Below, piece by piece: positions 18,945-26,673 of a stretch of 26,679 nucleotides of DNA. The notes beneath the pieces are model-generated. The model searched no databases. It was not told the origin of the DNA and saw only the letters and a list, made by a program, of their open reading frames with translations. The translations under genes were made by a program, and so were the position numbers. The stretch comes from a virus, in IMG/VR virus record IMGVR_UViG_3300032240_001806, positions 1 through 26,679 of that record; one strand, 5' to 3'. The stretch's first letter is position 1. Every line of letters begins with the position of its first letter.

Positions 18945-19394
18945 ATGTTTCTTATAGAACAATTACTTAATTCAGGAATAATAAAAAAAATGAGCCCTAA
19001 TTCAAGTCCAGTTACTAATAACGATTTGAATAATTCACCAAGGCCCGTGGACATTAATCAACCTAGAGCTGTTCCATTTTCTGGACAAGGCGGAACTGGA
19101 TCACCAGCAGATATTAATCAGCCAAGAACTGCTCAATTTGCTGGAGCAGATATTAATTCTAATACATATGGAAAAAACGAAGCTGAAGATTTTTTAAAAA
19201 AAATATTTATTGCAAAAAAAGGCGGAGAGATTAGTAAAGGCAAAAATGGTGGTGAAACTATTAAAAAAAAATTTGGTCATGAAGGAGCTATTGATCCTAA
19301 AAAAGCTCAAGTAACTAAACTTCTTAAAAGTGGTGGAGAAGTTTTAGCAAAAGGCAATAAAATAGCAAAACATAGACCAACCAAACTATATTAA
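18945..19394 (+). CDS. Small protein with AKHxPTKLY tail and DINQPR repeats
   Basis: 149 residues. Two DINQPRxxxFxG repeats (about 32 and 54) lie in a Gly/Pro-rich linker, then EAEDFLKKIFIAKKGGEISKG, and the tail GGEVLAKGNKIAKHRPTKLY shared with the 18081 protein. It carries extra internal GGE segments, as if several tail modules had been strung together. Precedes the portal gene. Function unknown. Confidence 0.75.
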   Translation: MFLIEQLLNSGIIKKMSPNSSPVTNNDLNNSPRPVDINQPRAVPFSGQGGTGSPADINQPRTAQFAGADINSNTYGKNEAEDFLKKIFIAKKGGEISKGKNGGETIKKKFGHEGAIDPKKAQVTKLLKSGGEVLAKGNKIAKHRPTKLY

Positions 19395-19434
19395 AGCTTT
19401 ACTTTAGTACGGTTTAGTATACAAGAGTTTAACT

Positions 19435-21843
19435 ATGGCAACAGAAGATAATACAGAAATACCTAATCTACCTACTGGAGAAGTAGCACCATCAGAAAAT
19501 CAAACTGATATGTCAGTTCCTGCAGAACCAGTTAATGTTCAAATTGAAGGACAAGAACAACCCGCAGAAGCACCTGTAGATCCACAACAAGATTTTCATA
19601 AAAATCTTGCAGAAGACATGGATAAAAAAATGCTTAATAAAATTGCTAATGGTTTAATTACAGAATACAAACAAGACAGAGATTCAAGACAAGATTGGGA
19701 AAAGGCTTATGTAGAAGGTTTGGATCTTTTAGGATTTAGATACCAAGATCAAACTAAACCATTCCAAGGAGCGTCAGGCGTGACTCATCCATTACTAGCA
19801 GAAGCCGTTACACAATTTCAAGCACACGCTTATAAAGAATTACTACCAGCATCAGGTCCTGTAAGAACACAAGTTGTAGGTGATGCTACTATGGAAACAG
19901 AACAACAAGCTCAACGAGTAGAAGACTTCATGAACTTTATGCTAATGGAAGAGATGGAAGAATATACTCCAGACTTTGATCAATTATTATTTTATTTACC
20001 ATTATCAGGATCAGCATTTAAAAAGATTTATTTTGATGAAGTATTACAAAGAGCCGTATCTAAATTTATTCCATCAGAAGATTTAGTAGTTCCATATTAC
20101 GCAACTGATTTAAAAGATTGTGAAAGAATTACACACGTTCTTAAAATGTCTGAGAACGAAGTTATTAAAAATCAAAAAGCAGGATTTTATAGAAACATAG
20201 AATTGAGAATGGCAACAGAGCCAAACCCTAGTGATATTAAAAAGAAATATAGTCAGATAGAAGGAATTAAACCAGCAGCTTATACAGATAATCAATATAA
20301 TATTTTAGAGATGCATGTTGATTTAGATTTAGATGAATATGAATTACCAAAAAAAGAAAATGATATAACAGATAAAAATGTTAAAGTTCCTTACATTGTA
20401 ACTATCGATGAAGGCTCACAAGAAATACTTTCTATTTATAGAAACTGGGATATGCAAGATTCTCTTAAAACTAGAAAAGATTATTTCGTACACTTTAAAT
20501 TTCTACCAGGTTTAGGATTCTACGGTTTTGGTTTAATTCATATGATAGGAGGATTATCTAGATCAGCTACAACTGCATTAAGACAATTGTTAGATGCAGG
20601 AACCTTATCTAACTTACCTGCTGGATTTAAAGCTAGAGGACTTAGAATCAGGGACGATGATCAACCATTCCAACCAGGTGAGTTCAGAGATGTAGATGCA
20701 CCAGGCGGAAACATCAAAGATCAGTTTCAGTTATTACCTTTCAAAGAACCGAGCACCGTGCTTTATCAATTAATGGGCTATTGTGTTGAAGCAGGTCAAC
20801 GTTTTGCAACGATTGCTGATATGCAAGTAGGTGATGGAAATCAAGCTGCTGCAGTAGGCACGACTATAGCTCTTTTAGAAAGAGGATCTAGAGTTATGTC
20901 AGCTATTCATAAACGATGTTACTATTCTATGAAATCAGAATTTAGATTACTTGCAGAAATATTTAAAACATATTTACCACCAGTATATCCATACGCAGTA
21001 CACAACGCAGATAGATTTGTTAAAGTAAAAGATTTTGATGATAGAGTAGATGTTATACCAGTTGCAGATCCTAATATATTTTCTTTATCTCAAAGAATAA
21101 CATTAGCTAATGAAACATTAAGAGTTGCAATGTCAGCTCCAGATTTACACGATCTTAGAGAAGCTTACAGAAGAGTTTATAGAGCATTAGGTGTTCATAA
21201 CATTGATGAAATTTTAAAAACAGAACCACCAAAGATTCCAAAAGATCCAGCTATGGAAAATATGGAAGCCTTACAAATGAAATTACCAATAGCGTTTCCA
21301 CAACAAGATCATGATGCACATATAGCGGCACATTCATTATTTATTAAAACAAGAATGGTACAAATTAATCCAGCTGTATATGCTTTATTACAAGGACATA
21401 TATCAGAACATATTTCACAAAAAGCATCACAAGAAGTTGTTGAAGCTTTAGCACAAAGTCCTGCTGATAAAATATTATCTAAACAAAACCCACAAATGTT
21501 TACAATCAAAATGAATGGTATGATTGCACAAAGAGTTGTAGAATTAACTGCTCAGTTACAACAAGCAGAAGCAGCAGGAGAACAACAAGTAGATCCATTA
21601 GTTCAATTGAAACAAAGAGAATTAGATTTAAGAGCTGTTGAGTTACAAAGAAAACAACAAGCAGATTCTATAAATCATTCTATGGATGCTTCTAAATTTA
21701 AAGTGGATACTCTAATGAGACAGCATGAAATAGAAGTTAAAGATAGACAATCTAATGATAGATTAGAAATCGCTAAAGATAAAATTGATTTACTTAGACA
21801 AAAATACGATACATACGATCAAAACAAAAATGTACCAAAGTAA
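19435..21843 (+). CDS. Portal protein, P22-type
   Basis: 802 residues. It forms the dodecameric ring at the capsid vertex through which DNA enters and leaves. Recognisable parts are the N-terminal RQDWEKAYVEGLDLLGFRY and GASGVTHPLLAEAVTQFQAHAYKELLP, then LLFYLPLSGSAFKKIYFDE, a wing region, the stem-like GLIHMIGGLSRSATTALRQLLDAG, and AAVGTTIALLERGSRVMSAIHKR. The last 110 residues form a Gln/Lys-rich coiled coil. Length and motifs match the long portals of podoviruses of the P22 group and related marine phages. An Asn/Glu/Pro-rich N-terminal 50 residues may be disordered. Confidence 0.9.
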   Translation: MATEDNTEIPNLPTGEVAPSENQTDMSVPAEPVNVQIEGQEQPAEAPVDPQQDFHKNLAEDMDKKMLNKIANGLITEYKQDRDSRQDWEKAYVEGLDLLGFRYQDQTKPFQGASGVTHPLLAEAVTQFQAHAYKELLPASGPVRTQVVGDATMETEQQAQRVEDFMNFMLMEEMEEYTPDFDQLLFYLPLSGSAFKKIYFDEVLQRAVSKFIPSEDLVVPYYATDLKDCERITHVLKMSENEVIKNQKAGFYRNIELRMATEPNPSDIKKKYSQIEGIKPAAYTDNQYNILEMHVDLDLDEYELPKKENDITDKNVKVPYIVTIDEGSQEILSIYRNWDMQDSLKTRKDYFVHFKFLPGLGFYGFGLIHMIGGLSRSATTALRQLLDAGTLSNLPAGFKARGLRIRDDDQPFQPGEFRDVDAPGGNIKDQFQLLPFKEPSTVLYQLMGYCVEAGQRFATIADMQVGDGNQAAAVGTTIALLERGSRVMSAIHKRCYYSMKSEFRLLAEIFKTYLPPVYPYAVHNADRFVKVKDFDDRVDVIPVADPNIFSLSQRITLANETLRVAMSAPDLHDLREAYRRVYRALGVHNIDEILKTEPPKIPKDPAMENMEALQMKLPIAFPQQDHDAHIAAHSLFIKTRMVQINPAVYALLQGHISEHISQKASQEVVEALAQSPADKILSKQNPQMFTIKMNGMIAQRVVELTAQLQQAEAAGEQQVDPLVQLKQRELDLRAVELQRKQQADSINHSMDASKFKVDTLMRQHEIEVKDRQSNDRLEIAKDKIDLLRQKYDTYDQNKNVPK

Positions 21844-21955
21844 AGAAAAATTAAGAGCAGCAATGCCAGGCAAAAGATTTGGGCCACCTCCTTTAAAAGG
21901 ACCAGCATCACAAGGTCTTAAAAAAGGAAAGATTGTTAGAAAGAAGAAAAAATAA
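21830..21955 (+). CDS. 41-residue basic peptide
   Basis: MYQSKEKLRAAMPGKRFGPP..., ending KKGKIVRKKKK. It overlaps the portal end by 14 bases and the holin start by TAATG. It is strongly basic and Pro/Gly-rich with no hydrophobic segment, so it could bind DNA or the portal. Too short for the usual gene callers. I recognise the MPGKRFGPPP style from marine phages but know no function. Confidence 0.65.
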   Translation: MYQSKEKLRAAMPGKRFGPPPLKGPASQGLKKGKIVRKKKK

Positions 21956-22377
21956 TGTTTCCAATGTTAAGTGCTATTGCTCCAATAGCTAAGATACTTT
22001 TTAATACAATTGATAAAGCAGTAGAAGATAAAGATCTTGCTAATAAATTAAAAGCAGATTTACAAGCACAATTGTTACAATCTAATACAGAAGAACTAAA
22101 AGCGGCAGCTTCTATTATTGAAGCAGAAGCTAAATCAGGCTGGTATGTTTCTGGATGGAGGCCTACGCTTATGTACGTATTAATTTTTATATTAGTATGG
22201 AATTATATTTTAGGACCTATCTCATTAATTATATTTAAATCACAAATTACATTTTCACTACCTGGCGATGTATGGACTTTACTGACTGTTGGGGTTGGCG
22301 GTTATACGCTAGGCCGTTCTGGAGAGTCTATTGCAAGAACAATGGCTAGTAAACCACAGGATTCAGATAAAAGCTAA
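21955..22377 (+). CDS. Holin, GTA_holin_3TM-like
   Basis: 140 residues. An N-terminal amphipathic region (PMLSAIAPIAKILFNTIDKA) precedes a charged helix (LKADLQAQLLQSNTEELKAAASIIEAEAKSG). The WYVSGWRPTLMYVLIFILVWNYIL segment starts the membrane part, a second span is near LGPISLIIF, and a third covers WTLLTVGVGGYTLG. The SGWRP sequence before the first span is typical of the three-span holin family first described from gene transfer agents. It would form membrane lesions for lysis, but no endolysin is in the window. Confidence 0.8.
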   Translation: MFPMLSAIAPIAKILFNTIDKAVEDKDLANKLKADLQAQLLQSNTEELKAAASIIEAEAKSGWYVSGWRPTLMYVLIFILVWNYILGPISLIIFKSQITFSLPGDVWTLLTVGVGGYTLGRSGESIARTMASKPQDSDKS

Positions 22378-22379
22378 TA

Positions 22380-22475
22380 ATGTCTTTTAAAGATAAAGGA
22401 CCTAATGATTTAGAAAAGATCATTTTTAACTTGCAAAAACAAATTAAATTGTTAAAAAAGAAGTTAAAAAAATGA
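22380..22475 (+). CDS. 31-residue coiled-coil peptide
   Basis: MSFKDKGPNDLEKI..., a single Lys-rich amphipathic helix. It starts 2 bases after the holin stop and ends in ATGA with the next peptide. Real coding is supported by its place in an overlapping chain. Function unknown. Confidence 0.55.
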   Translation: MSFKDKGPNDLEKIIFNLQKQIKLLKKKLKK

Positions 22476-22567
22476 TTTTTAAATTAATAAAAAAATTCTC
22501 TTCTTGGCTTGACCATTGGATTTGGAAACAAGAATTAAAAAAAAGATTTAAAAGAAATAATGGCTAA
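22472..22567 (+). CDS. 31-residue Trp-rich basic peptide
   Basis: MIFKLIKKFSSWLDHWIWKQ... ending KRNNG. An amphipathic helix with three Trp residues and many Lys/Arg, suggesting association with a membrane surface. It is joined by ATGA upstream and overlaps the epimerase start by 8 bases. A lysis-accessory role next to the holin is possible but unproven. Confidence 0.55.
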   Translation: MIFKLIKKFSSWLDHWIWKQELKKRFKRNNG

Positions 22568-23567
22568 AAGAATTTTAGTCACAGGGGCCGCAGGGTTTCT
22601 AGGTTCGCATATTTGTAAAGAATTATTAAATAGACAATACGAAGTTAAAGGTGTTGATAATCTATTAGGTGGGGATAAAGATAATATTCCATTTTTAAAA
22701 ACATTCTTTAAAGCTGATTGTGCAGACTTTAAAATGATGCTTACAGTTACAAAAGACATTGATGTGTTGTTTCATTGTGCAGCTACAGCTCATGAAGGAT
22801 TATCTGTATTCTCACCTTATACAATTACACAAAATAATATTATGGCAACCGTGGGCGTTGCAACGGCAGCCATTCAAAATGGAGTTAAAAGAATTATATA
22901 TTGTTCTTCTATGGCAAGATATGGAGACCAACAAAGTCCATTTACAGAAGATATGCCAACCAAACCAGTTGACCCTTATGGTATATCCAAAGTTGCTGGA
23001 GAAGAAATATTAAAAGTATTATGTAAAGTTCATAATATAGAATTAGTTATTGCAGTACCCCACAACATTATTGGACCTAATCAAAAATACGATGATCCTT
23101 TTAGAAATGCCGTATCTATTTTTATTAATAGAATGTTACAAGGCAAACCTCCAATTATTTATGGAGATGGATTACAGACAAGATGTTTCTCATATGTAGA
23201 TGATTGTTTAAGTTCATTATTAAAAATGATCGAGGACCCGTCAGTCGTGGGTCAAGTAATTAACATCGGGCCTGATGAAGAATTTGTCACAATAAAAGAA
23301 GTCGCTGAAACGTGTGCCAATCTCACTGGATATAACGGCGAGTTCCAATATGTACCAGATAGACCCCAAGAAGTTAAACATGCAGTATGTTCATCAGATA
23401 AAGCAAGAAAGCTTCTAGGTTATAAGACTACAGTTTCTATGAAAGAAGGCGTAAAGAAGACTTATGAATTCATCAAGGAACACGGACCACGGGCCTTTCA
23501 ATATCATCTAGACATAGAAATTATAAATGATAAAACTCCAAAGACCTGGACAAAAAAATTAATATGA
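22560..23567 (+). CDS. NAD-dependent sugar epimerase/dehydratase
   Basis: 335 residues, extended short-chain dehydrogenase fold. The nucleotide-binding GAAGFLG is at residues 9-15, catalytic Ser near 116-117 (YCSSMARYG), and Y140xxxK144 (YGISK). FSYVDDC and VINIGPDEE in the C-terminal half are typical of GalE/WcaG-type enzymes acting on nucleotide-sugars. Substrate cannot be told from sequence. With the methyltransferase and glycosyltransferase that follow by overlap, it probably makes and attaches a modified sugar to host surface polysaccharide or to the virion. A GC-rich heptad repeat variant is encoded near its C-terminus. Confidence 0.88.
   Translation: MAKRILVTGAAGFLGSHICKELLNRQYEVKGVDNLLGGDKDNIPFLKTFFKADCADFKMMLTVTKDIDVLFHCAATAHEGLSVFSPYTITQNNIMATVGVATAAIQNGVKRIIYCSSMARYGDQQSPFTEDMPTKPVDPYGISKVAGEEILKVLCKVHNIELVIAVPHNIIGPNQKYDDPFRNAVSIFINRMLQGKPPIIYGDGLQTRCFSYVDDCLSSLLKMIEDPSVVGQVINIGPDEEFVTIKEVAETCANLTGYNGEFQYVPDRPQEVKHAVCSSDKARKLLGYKTTVSMKEGVKKTYEFIKEHGPRAFQYHLDIEIINDKTPKTWTKKLI
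23481..23495 (+). repeat. Variant heptad repeat in the epimerase gene
   Basis: CACGGACCACGGGCC, differing from 4756-4770 at two central positions, and followed like that copy by TTT. It encodes H-G-P-R-A near the C-terminus. Confidence 0.65.
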
Positions 23568-24124
23568 AATCTACTACTTATAGATTTGAAATAGGCATAA
23601 ACGACCTTACTGATTTTTGGTTTAATTTTTCTAAATGGAATAAATCAGATATTAATGAACATATTGCTATGATGCACAGATATGCAAATCAATGTGAACA
23701 TGTAACTGAGTTTGGAGTTAGAACTGGAGTTAGTACTTGGGCTTGGCTTGCATCACGAGCAAAGACTGTAAGATGTTATGACATTGAGAATGTTATTCAT
23801 AACCTTGAACACCATACACAATCAGCACAAGATACTAGAAAAGATTTTAAGTTTAAACAACAAGACACTGTGTTAGATGGATTTGAAATAGAGCCTACAG
23901 ATTTATTATTTATAGACACAGACCATACATATAAACAATGTGCTAAAGAATTAAAAATGCACGCAAGTAAAGTTAAAAAGTATTTAATATTTCATGATAC
24001 CGTAAATTGTGGCAGTGAATTAATGCCAGCCATTAATGAATTTTTAAAACAAAACCCAAATTGGATTATAAAAGAAAACGTTTGGGAAAATAATGGTTTA
24101 ATGGTATTGGAAAAAACACAATGA
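23564..24124 (+). CDS. SAM-dependent methyltransferase (Methyltransf_24-like)
   Basis: 186 residues. Motif I of class I methyltransferases is visible as VTEFGVRTGVSTWAWL (E-F-G-x-x-x-G), followed by an acidic strand end (VRCYDIENV) and a DLLFIDTDHTYKQCAKEL segment like the metal- or substrate-binding D-x-D-H of O-methyltransferases of polysaccharide clusters. Coupled by ATGA with epimerase and glycosyltransferase. It likely methylates a sugar. Target unknown. Confidence 0.82.
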   Translation: MKSTTYRFEIGINDLTDFWFNFSKWNKSDINEHIAMMHRYANQCEHVTEFGVRTGVSTWAWLASRAKTVRCYDIENVIHNLEHHTQSAQDTRKDFKFKQQDTVLDGFEIEPTDLLFIDTDHTYKQCAKELKMHASKVKKYLIFHDTVNCGSELMPAINEFLKQNPNWIIKENVWENNGLMVLEKTQ

Positions 24125-24990
24125 GCCACGTATTTTGTTTTGTAAGTTCTAAAAATACAGAAAATTTTTCTAAATTAGCTTTAGATAGTTTTTTTAAACA
24201 CACTAAGTTAGAAAAAGATGACATATTTGTATTTGTAAATAATGATGGAACTAATGCTTTTAGAAAAGATTACCCAATAAACGTATATGTTAATAATAAA
24301 ACACCTAAAGCTTGGGCTACAAACTTTAATAAAGGTTTAAGAGTAGCTAAAAAATTTGAAAAAGACTTTGTAGTCATAACAAATGATATCATTTTTACTG
24401 AAGGTTGGTTTGAACCGTTAAAACAAAGAGATGATTGCATACTAATTCCATCTTGTAATATTAATAATATCTATAAAGCTGATCAATTTAAGTTTGAATT
24501 TGTAGTTCAGTTAGAAGATTACTTAGGAAAAGAACATTTTTTAGATGAAGTTGTAAAATTTCATAAAAAAAGATTTAATTTTGATAGTGTAGAAGAAAAA
24601 ATATTTATGCAAATGTATTTAGGACGTATTCCATACAAAATTCATGCTGATGTTGGATATTTTGATGATACTTTTTCTAATTGCGGAGGAGAAGATATGG
24701 ATTTTAGAATTAGATGTGCAATTAAAGGGTATAAAACAATGGTAGCTAACCATCCATTCGTATTACACTTTCATGGTAAATCGTCTTGGGACGGGGAGGA
24801 GACTGATGCACAAGAAAAATTACGTAGAATAAGTTATTTAAGAAGAGGTTTGGAAAAATGGGGAGAAGATTTAACAAATATATTTATTTCAGGTAGATTT
24901 GCTAAAGAAATAGCTTATAGTTTGGGCCTTAAAGAATTATTTGATAAAGGTGAAGCATATAAAATTATGAGGATATTAACTAAATGTTAG
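24121..24990 (+). CDS. Glycosyltransferase, GT2-like
   Basis: 289 residues with a GT-A type pattern. N-terminal HVFCFVSSKNTENFSKLALDSFFKHT is followed by IFVFVNNDG, AWATNFNKGLRVAKK, and FVVITNDIIFTEGWFEPL, the usual nucleotide-sugar site with an acidic pair. The acceptor region VGYFDDTFSNCGGEDMDFRIRCAIKGYK has the ED motif of GT2 enzymes, and HPFVLHFHG follows. It would transfer a sugar, probably the product of the two preceding genes. It overlaps the methyltransferase by ATGA and the next small gene by 7 bases. Confidence 0.82.
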   Translation: MSHVFCFVSSKNTENFSKLALDSFFKHTKLEKDDIFVFVNNDGTNAFRKDYPINVYVNNKTPKAWATNFNKGLRVAKKFEKDFVVITNDIIFTEGWFEPLKQRDDCILIPSCNINNIYKADQFKFEFVVQLEDYLGKEHFLDEVVKFHKKRFNFDSVEEKIFMQMYLGRIPYKIHADVGYFDDTFSNCGGEDMDFRIRCAIKGYKTMVANHPFVLHFHGKSSWDGEETDAQEKLRRISYLRRGLEKWGEDLTNIFISGRFAKEIAYSLGLKELFDKGEAYKIMRILTKC

Positions 24991-25205
24991 ATTACGGTAC
25001 AGTTCAAGAAATTAAGCGAGTAATAAACAAGCAAATAAACCAGATAAAAGAAGAACTTTGCTATGGTATAGACACGCTTGATAAACTTCATTATTCTAGG
25101 GGTCAAATCAGAGCTTTAGAAGCTCTGCTTCAGGATCTTAATGACCTGCTAAAAAAGGAGAATGATGATGACGATGACGACAGCGGAGGTACCTTCAAAA
25201 GTTGA
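24984..25205 (+). CDS. Small helical protein with poly-Asp tail
   Basis: 73 residues. A helical body (VQEIKRVINKQINQIKEEL, GQIRALEALLQDLNDLLKK) ends in NDDDDDDSGGTFKS. The Asp run is encoded by the same bases, in another frame, that form the clustered ATG starts of the co-chaperonin gene. The helical part resembles small phage proteins found beside scaffold genes. Function unknown. Confidence 0.7.
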   Translation: MLDYGTVQEIKRVINKQINQIKEELCYGIDTLDKLHYSRGQIRALEALLQDLNDLLKKENDDDDDDSGGTFKS

Positions 25206-25617
25206 AGGATTATTAAACGCTTATAAAGAGGAACAAGAAATTACAAAAGTTCTTGATCCAAACTCAATAGAAAAATCCACTTTAGATAGAATGCCTAATC
25301 CAACAGGCTACCGATTATTGGTATTGCCTTATGCTGGACCTGCTACAACTAAAGGTGGAGTAATTCTATCAGATACTTCAAAAGACACTATTCAGATGAC
25401 TACTGTTTGTGCTTACGTTCTTAAAATGGGAGATCTTTGTTATAGTGATAAAAATAGATTTCCAAATGGACCGTGGTGCAAAACAGGAGATTGGGTAATC
25501 TTTGGAAGATATGCTGGTAGCCGATTCAGAATAGAAGGCGGAGAAGTTAGAATTCTTAATGATGATGAAATCATTGCTAAGATTGATAATCCTGCTGACA
25601 TTCTGCACATGTACTAA
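25168..25617 (+). CDS. groES: GroES-like co-chaperonin
   Basis: 149 residues from the third of four clustered ATGs (25162, 25165, 25168, 25174); the third has the best spacing from AGGAG at 25156-25160. The Cpn10 fold shows PTGYRLLVLPYAGP, then the mobile-loop area TTKGGVILSD (compare GGIVL of GroES), and GDWVIFGRYAGSRFRIEGGEVRILNDDEIIAKI. At about 149 residues it is longer than GroES (97), with an N-terminal extension of about 40 and an insertion (DLCYSDKNRFPNGPWCK). Like T4 gp31 it probably partners host GroEL to fold the capsid protein, and it lies next to the scaffold gene. No GroEL is encoded here. Confidence 0.85.
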   Translation: MTMTTAEVPSKVEGLLNAYKEEQEITKVLDPNSIEKSTLDRMPNPTGYRLLVLPYAGPATTKGGVILSDTSKDTIQMTTVCAYVLKMGDLCYSDKNRFPNGPWCKTGDWVIFGRYAGSRFRIEGGEVRILNDDEIIAKIDNPADILHMY

Positions 25618-25626
25618 GGAGGACAC

Positions 25627-26673
25627 ATGGAAAACAAACAAGTAGTAAATACACAACCAGATATAGAATTAGATCTGGATGATGTAAAAGAAACTTCAAT
25701 AGAAGTTAAAGAAGAAAAACAAAAAACTGATAAACCACAAACACCTAATTTAAATATGGGTGAAGTGGATTTAGGTTATACAACTCATGAACCAAAAAAC
25801 AGCAAACAAGAAAAACCCGTTGTTGAAATTCAAGAGATAGAAGATAAGCCAGAGCTTAAAGTTAAAGTAGAAAAGAAAACTGAAGGCAAGCCTGAAGTTG
25901 ATGACTTAAGCCAATATACTGAAAGCGTTAAAAAACGTATTGATAAGATTACTTATAGATTACGTGAAGCAGAAAGAAGAGAACAAGCTGCTTTAGAATA
26001 CGCTAAAGGTCTACAAAAAAGATATTCAGAAACAGAAGCTAAATATTTAGATGTAGACACAAACTATATTAAAGAATTTGATGCTAGAGTTGATGCTCAA
26101 AGAGAACAGGTTAAAGCAAAGCTTAAATCTGCCATTGAAGCTCAAGACGCTACTCAAATAATGGAAGCTAATGATGAGTTAACTAAGTTATCCGTTGAGA
26201 AGGAAAAGGCACGTATTGTTATGAGCGAACGCGCTGCAGCTAAAAAAGCCTTTGAGGAAGAACAGAAAACTCAAAAAGCTCAACCAGTAACACCTCAAAA
26301 AACTGCTACACCTAGTCCTAAAGCTAAAGTTTGGGCTGAAAAAAATGAATGGTTTGGCAATGATAAATACATGACAAATTCTGCATTTATGCTCCATGAA
26401 GACTTGGTTAGTCAGGGGTTTGACGCAGAGAGCGATGAGTATTATAATGAGGTAGATAAACGTATGAAGGAGTTATATCCTCATAAGTTTACAGCACAAT
26501 CTCAGGAAACTGAGGTTAAAGAGGAGCCAAAGAAACCCGTCCAAACTGTGGCTTCCGCTGGAAGAAAACAACAAGGACGCAGAACCGTGACACTCACCAA
26601 GTCACAGGTGGCTATTGCTAAAAAATTAGGGGTGCCACTAGAAGAGTACGCTAAATACGTGAAGGAGGTATAA
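25627..26673 (+). CDS. Scaffold-like head assembly protein
   Basis: 348 residues. An acidic, Lys/Glu-rich disordered N-terminus of about 90 residues leads to a long coiled coil (SVKKRIDKITYRLREAERREQ..., to about 215). Then come KVWAEKNEWFGNDKYMTNSAFMLHEDLVSQGFD and a basic C-terminus (RKQQGRRTVTLTKSQVAIAKKLGVPLEEYAKYV). Such composition, length and location between co-chaperonin and the next gene fit internal scaffolds of P22-like and marine podoviruses, whose basic C-terminus contacts the capsid protein. AGGAGG precedes the next start. Confidence 0.75.
   Translation: MENKQVVNTQPDIELDLDDVKETSIEVKEEKQKTDKPQTPNLNMGEVDLGYTTHEPKNSKQEKPVVEIQEIEDKPELKVKVEKKTEGKPEVDDLSQYTESVKKRIDKITYRLREAERREQAALEYAKGLQKRYSETEAKYLDVDTNYIKEFDARVDAQREQVKAKLKSAIEAQDATQIMEANDELTKLSVEKEKARIVMSERAAAKKAFEEEQKTQKAQPVTPQKTATPSPKAKVWAEKNEWFGNDKYMTNSAFMLHEDLVSQGFDAESDEYYNEVDKRMKELYPHKFTAQSQETEVKEEPKKPVQTVASAGRKQQGRRTVTLTKSQVAIAKKLGVPLEEYAKYVKEV

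Noticed and set aside
23226-23250. GACCC...GGGTC inverted repeat in the epimerase gene
   Set aside because: Only five base pairs and fully explained by coding sequence; not convincing as an element.
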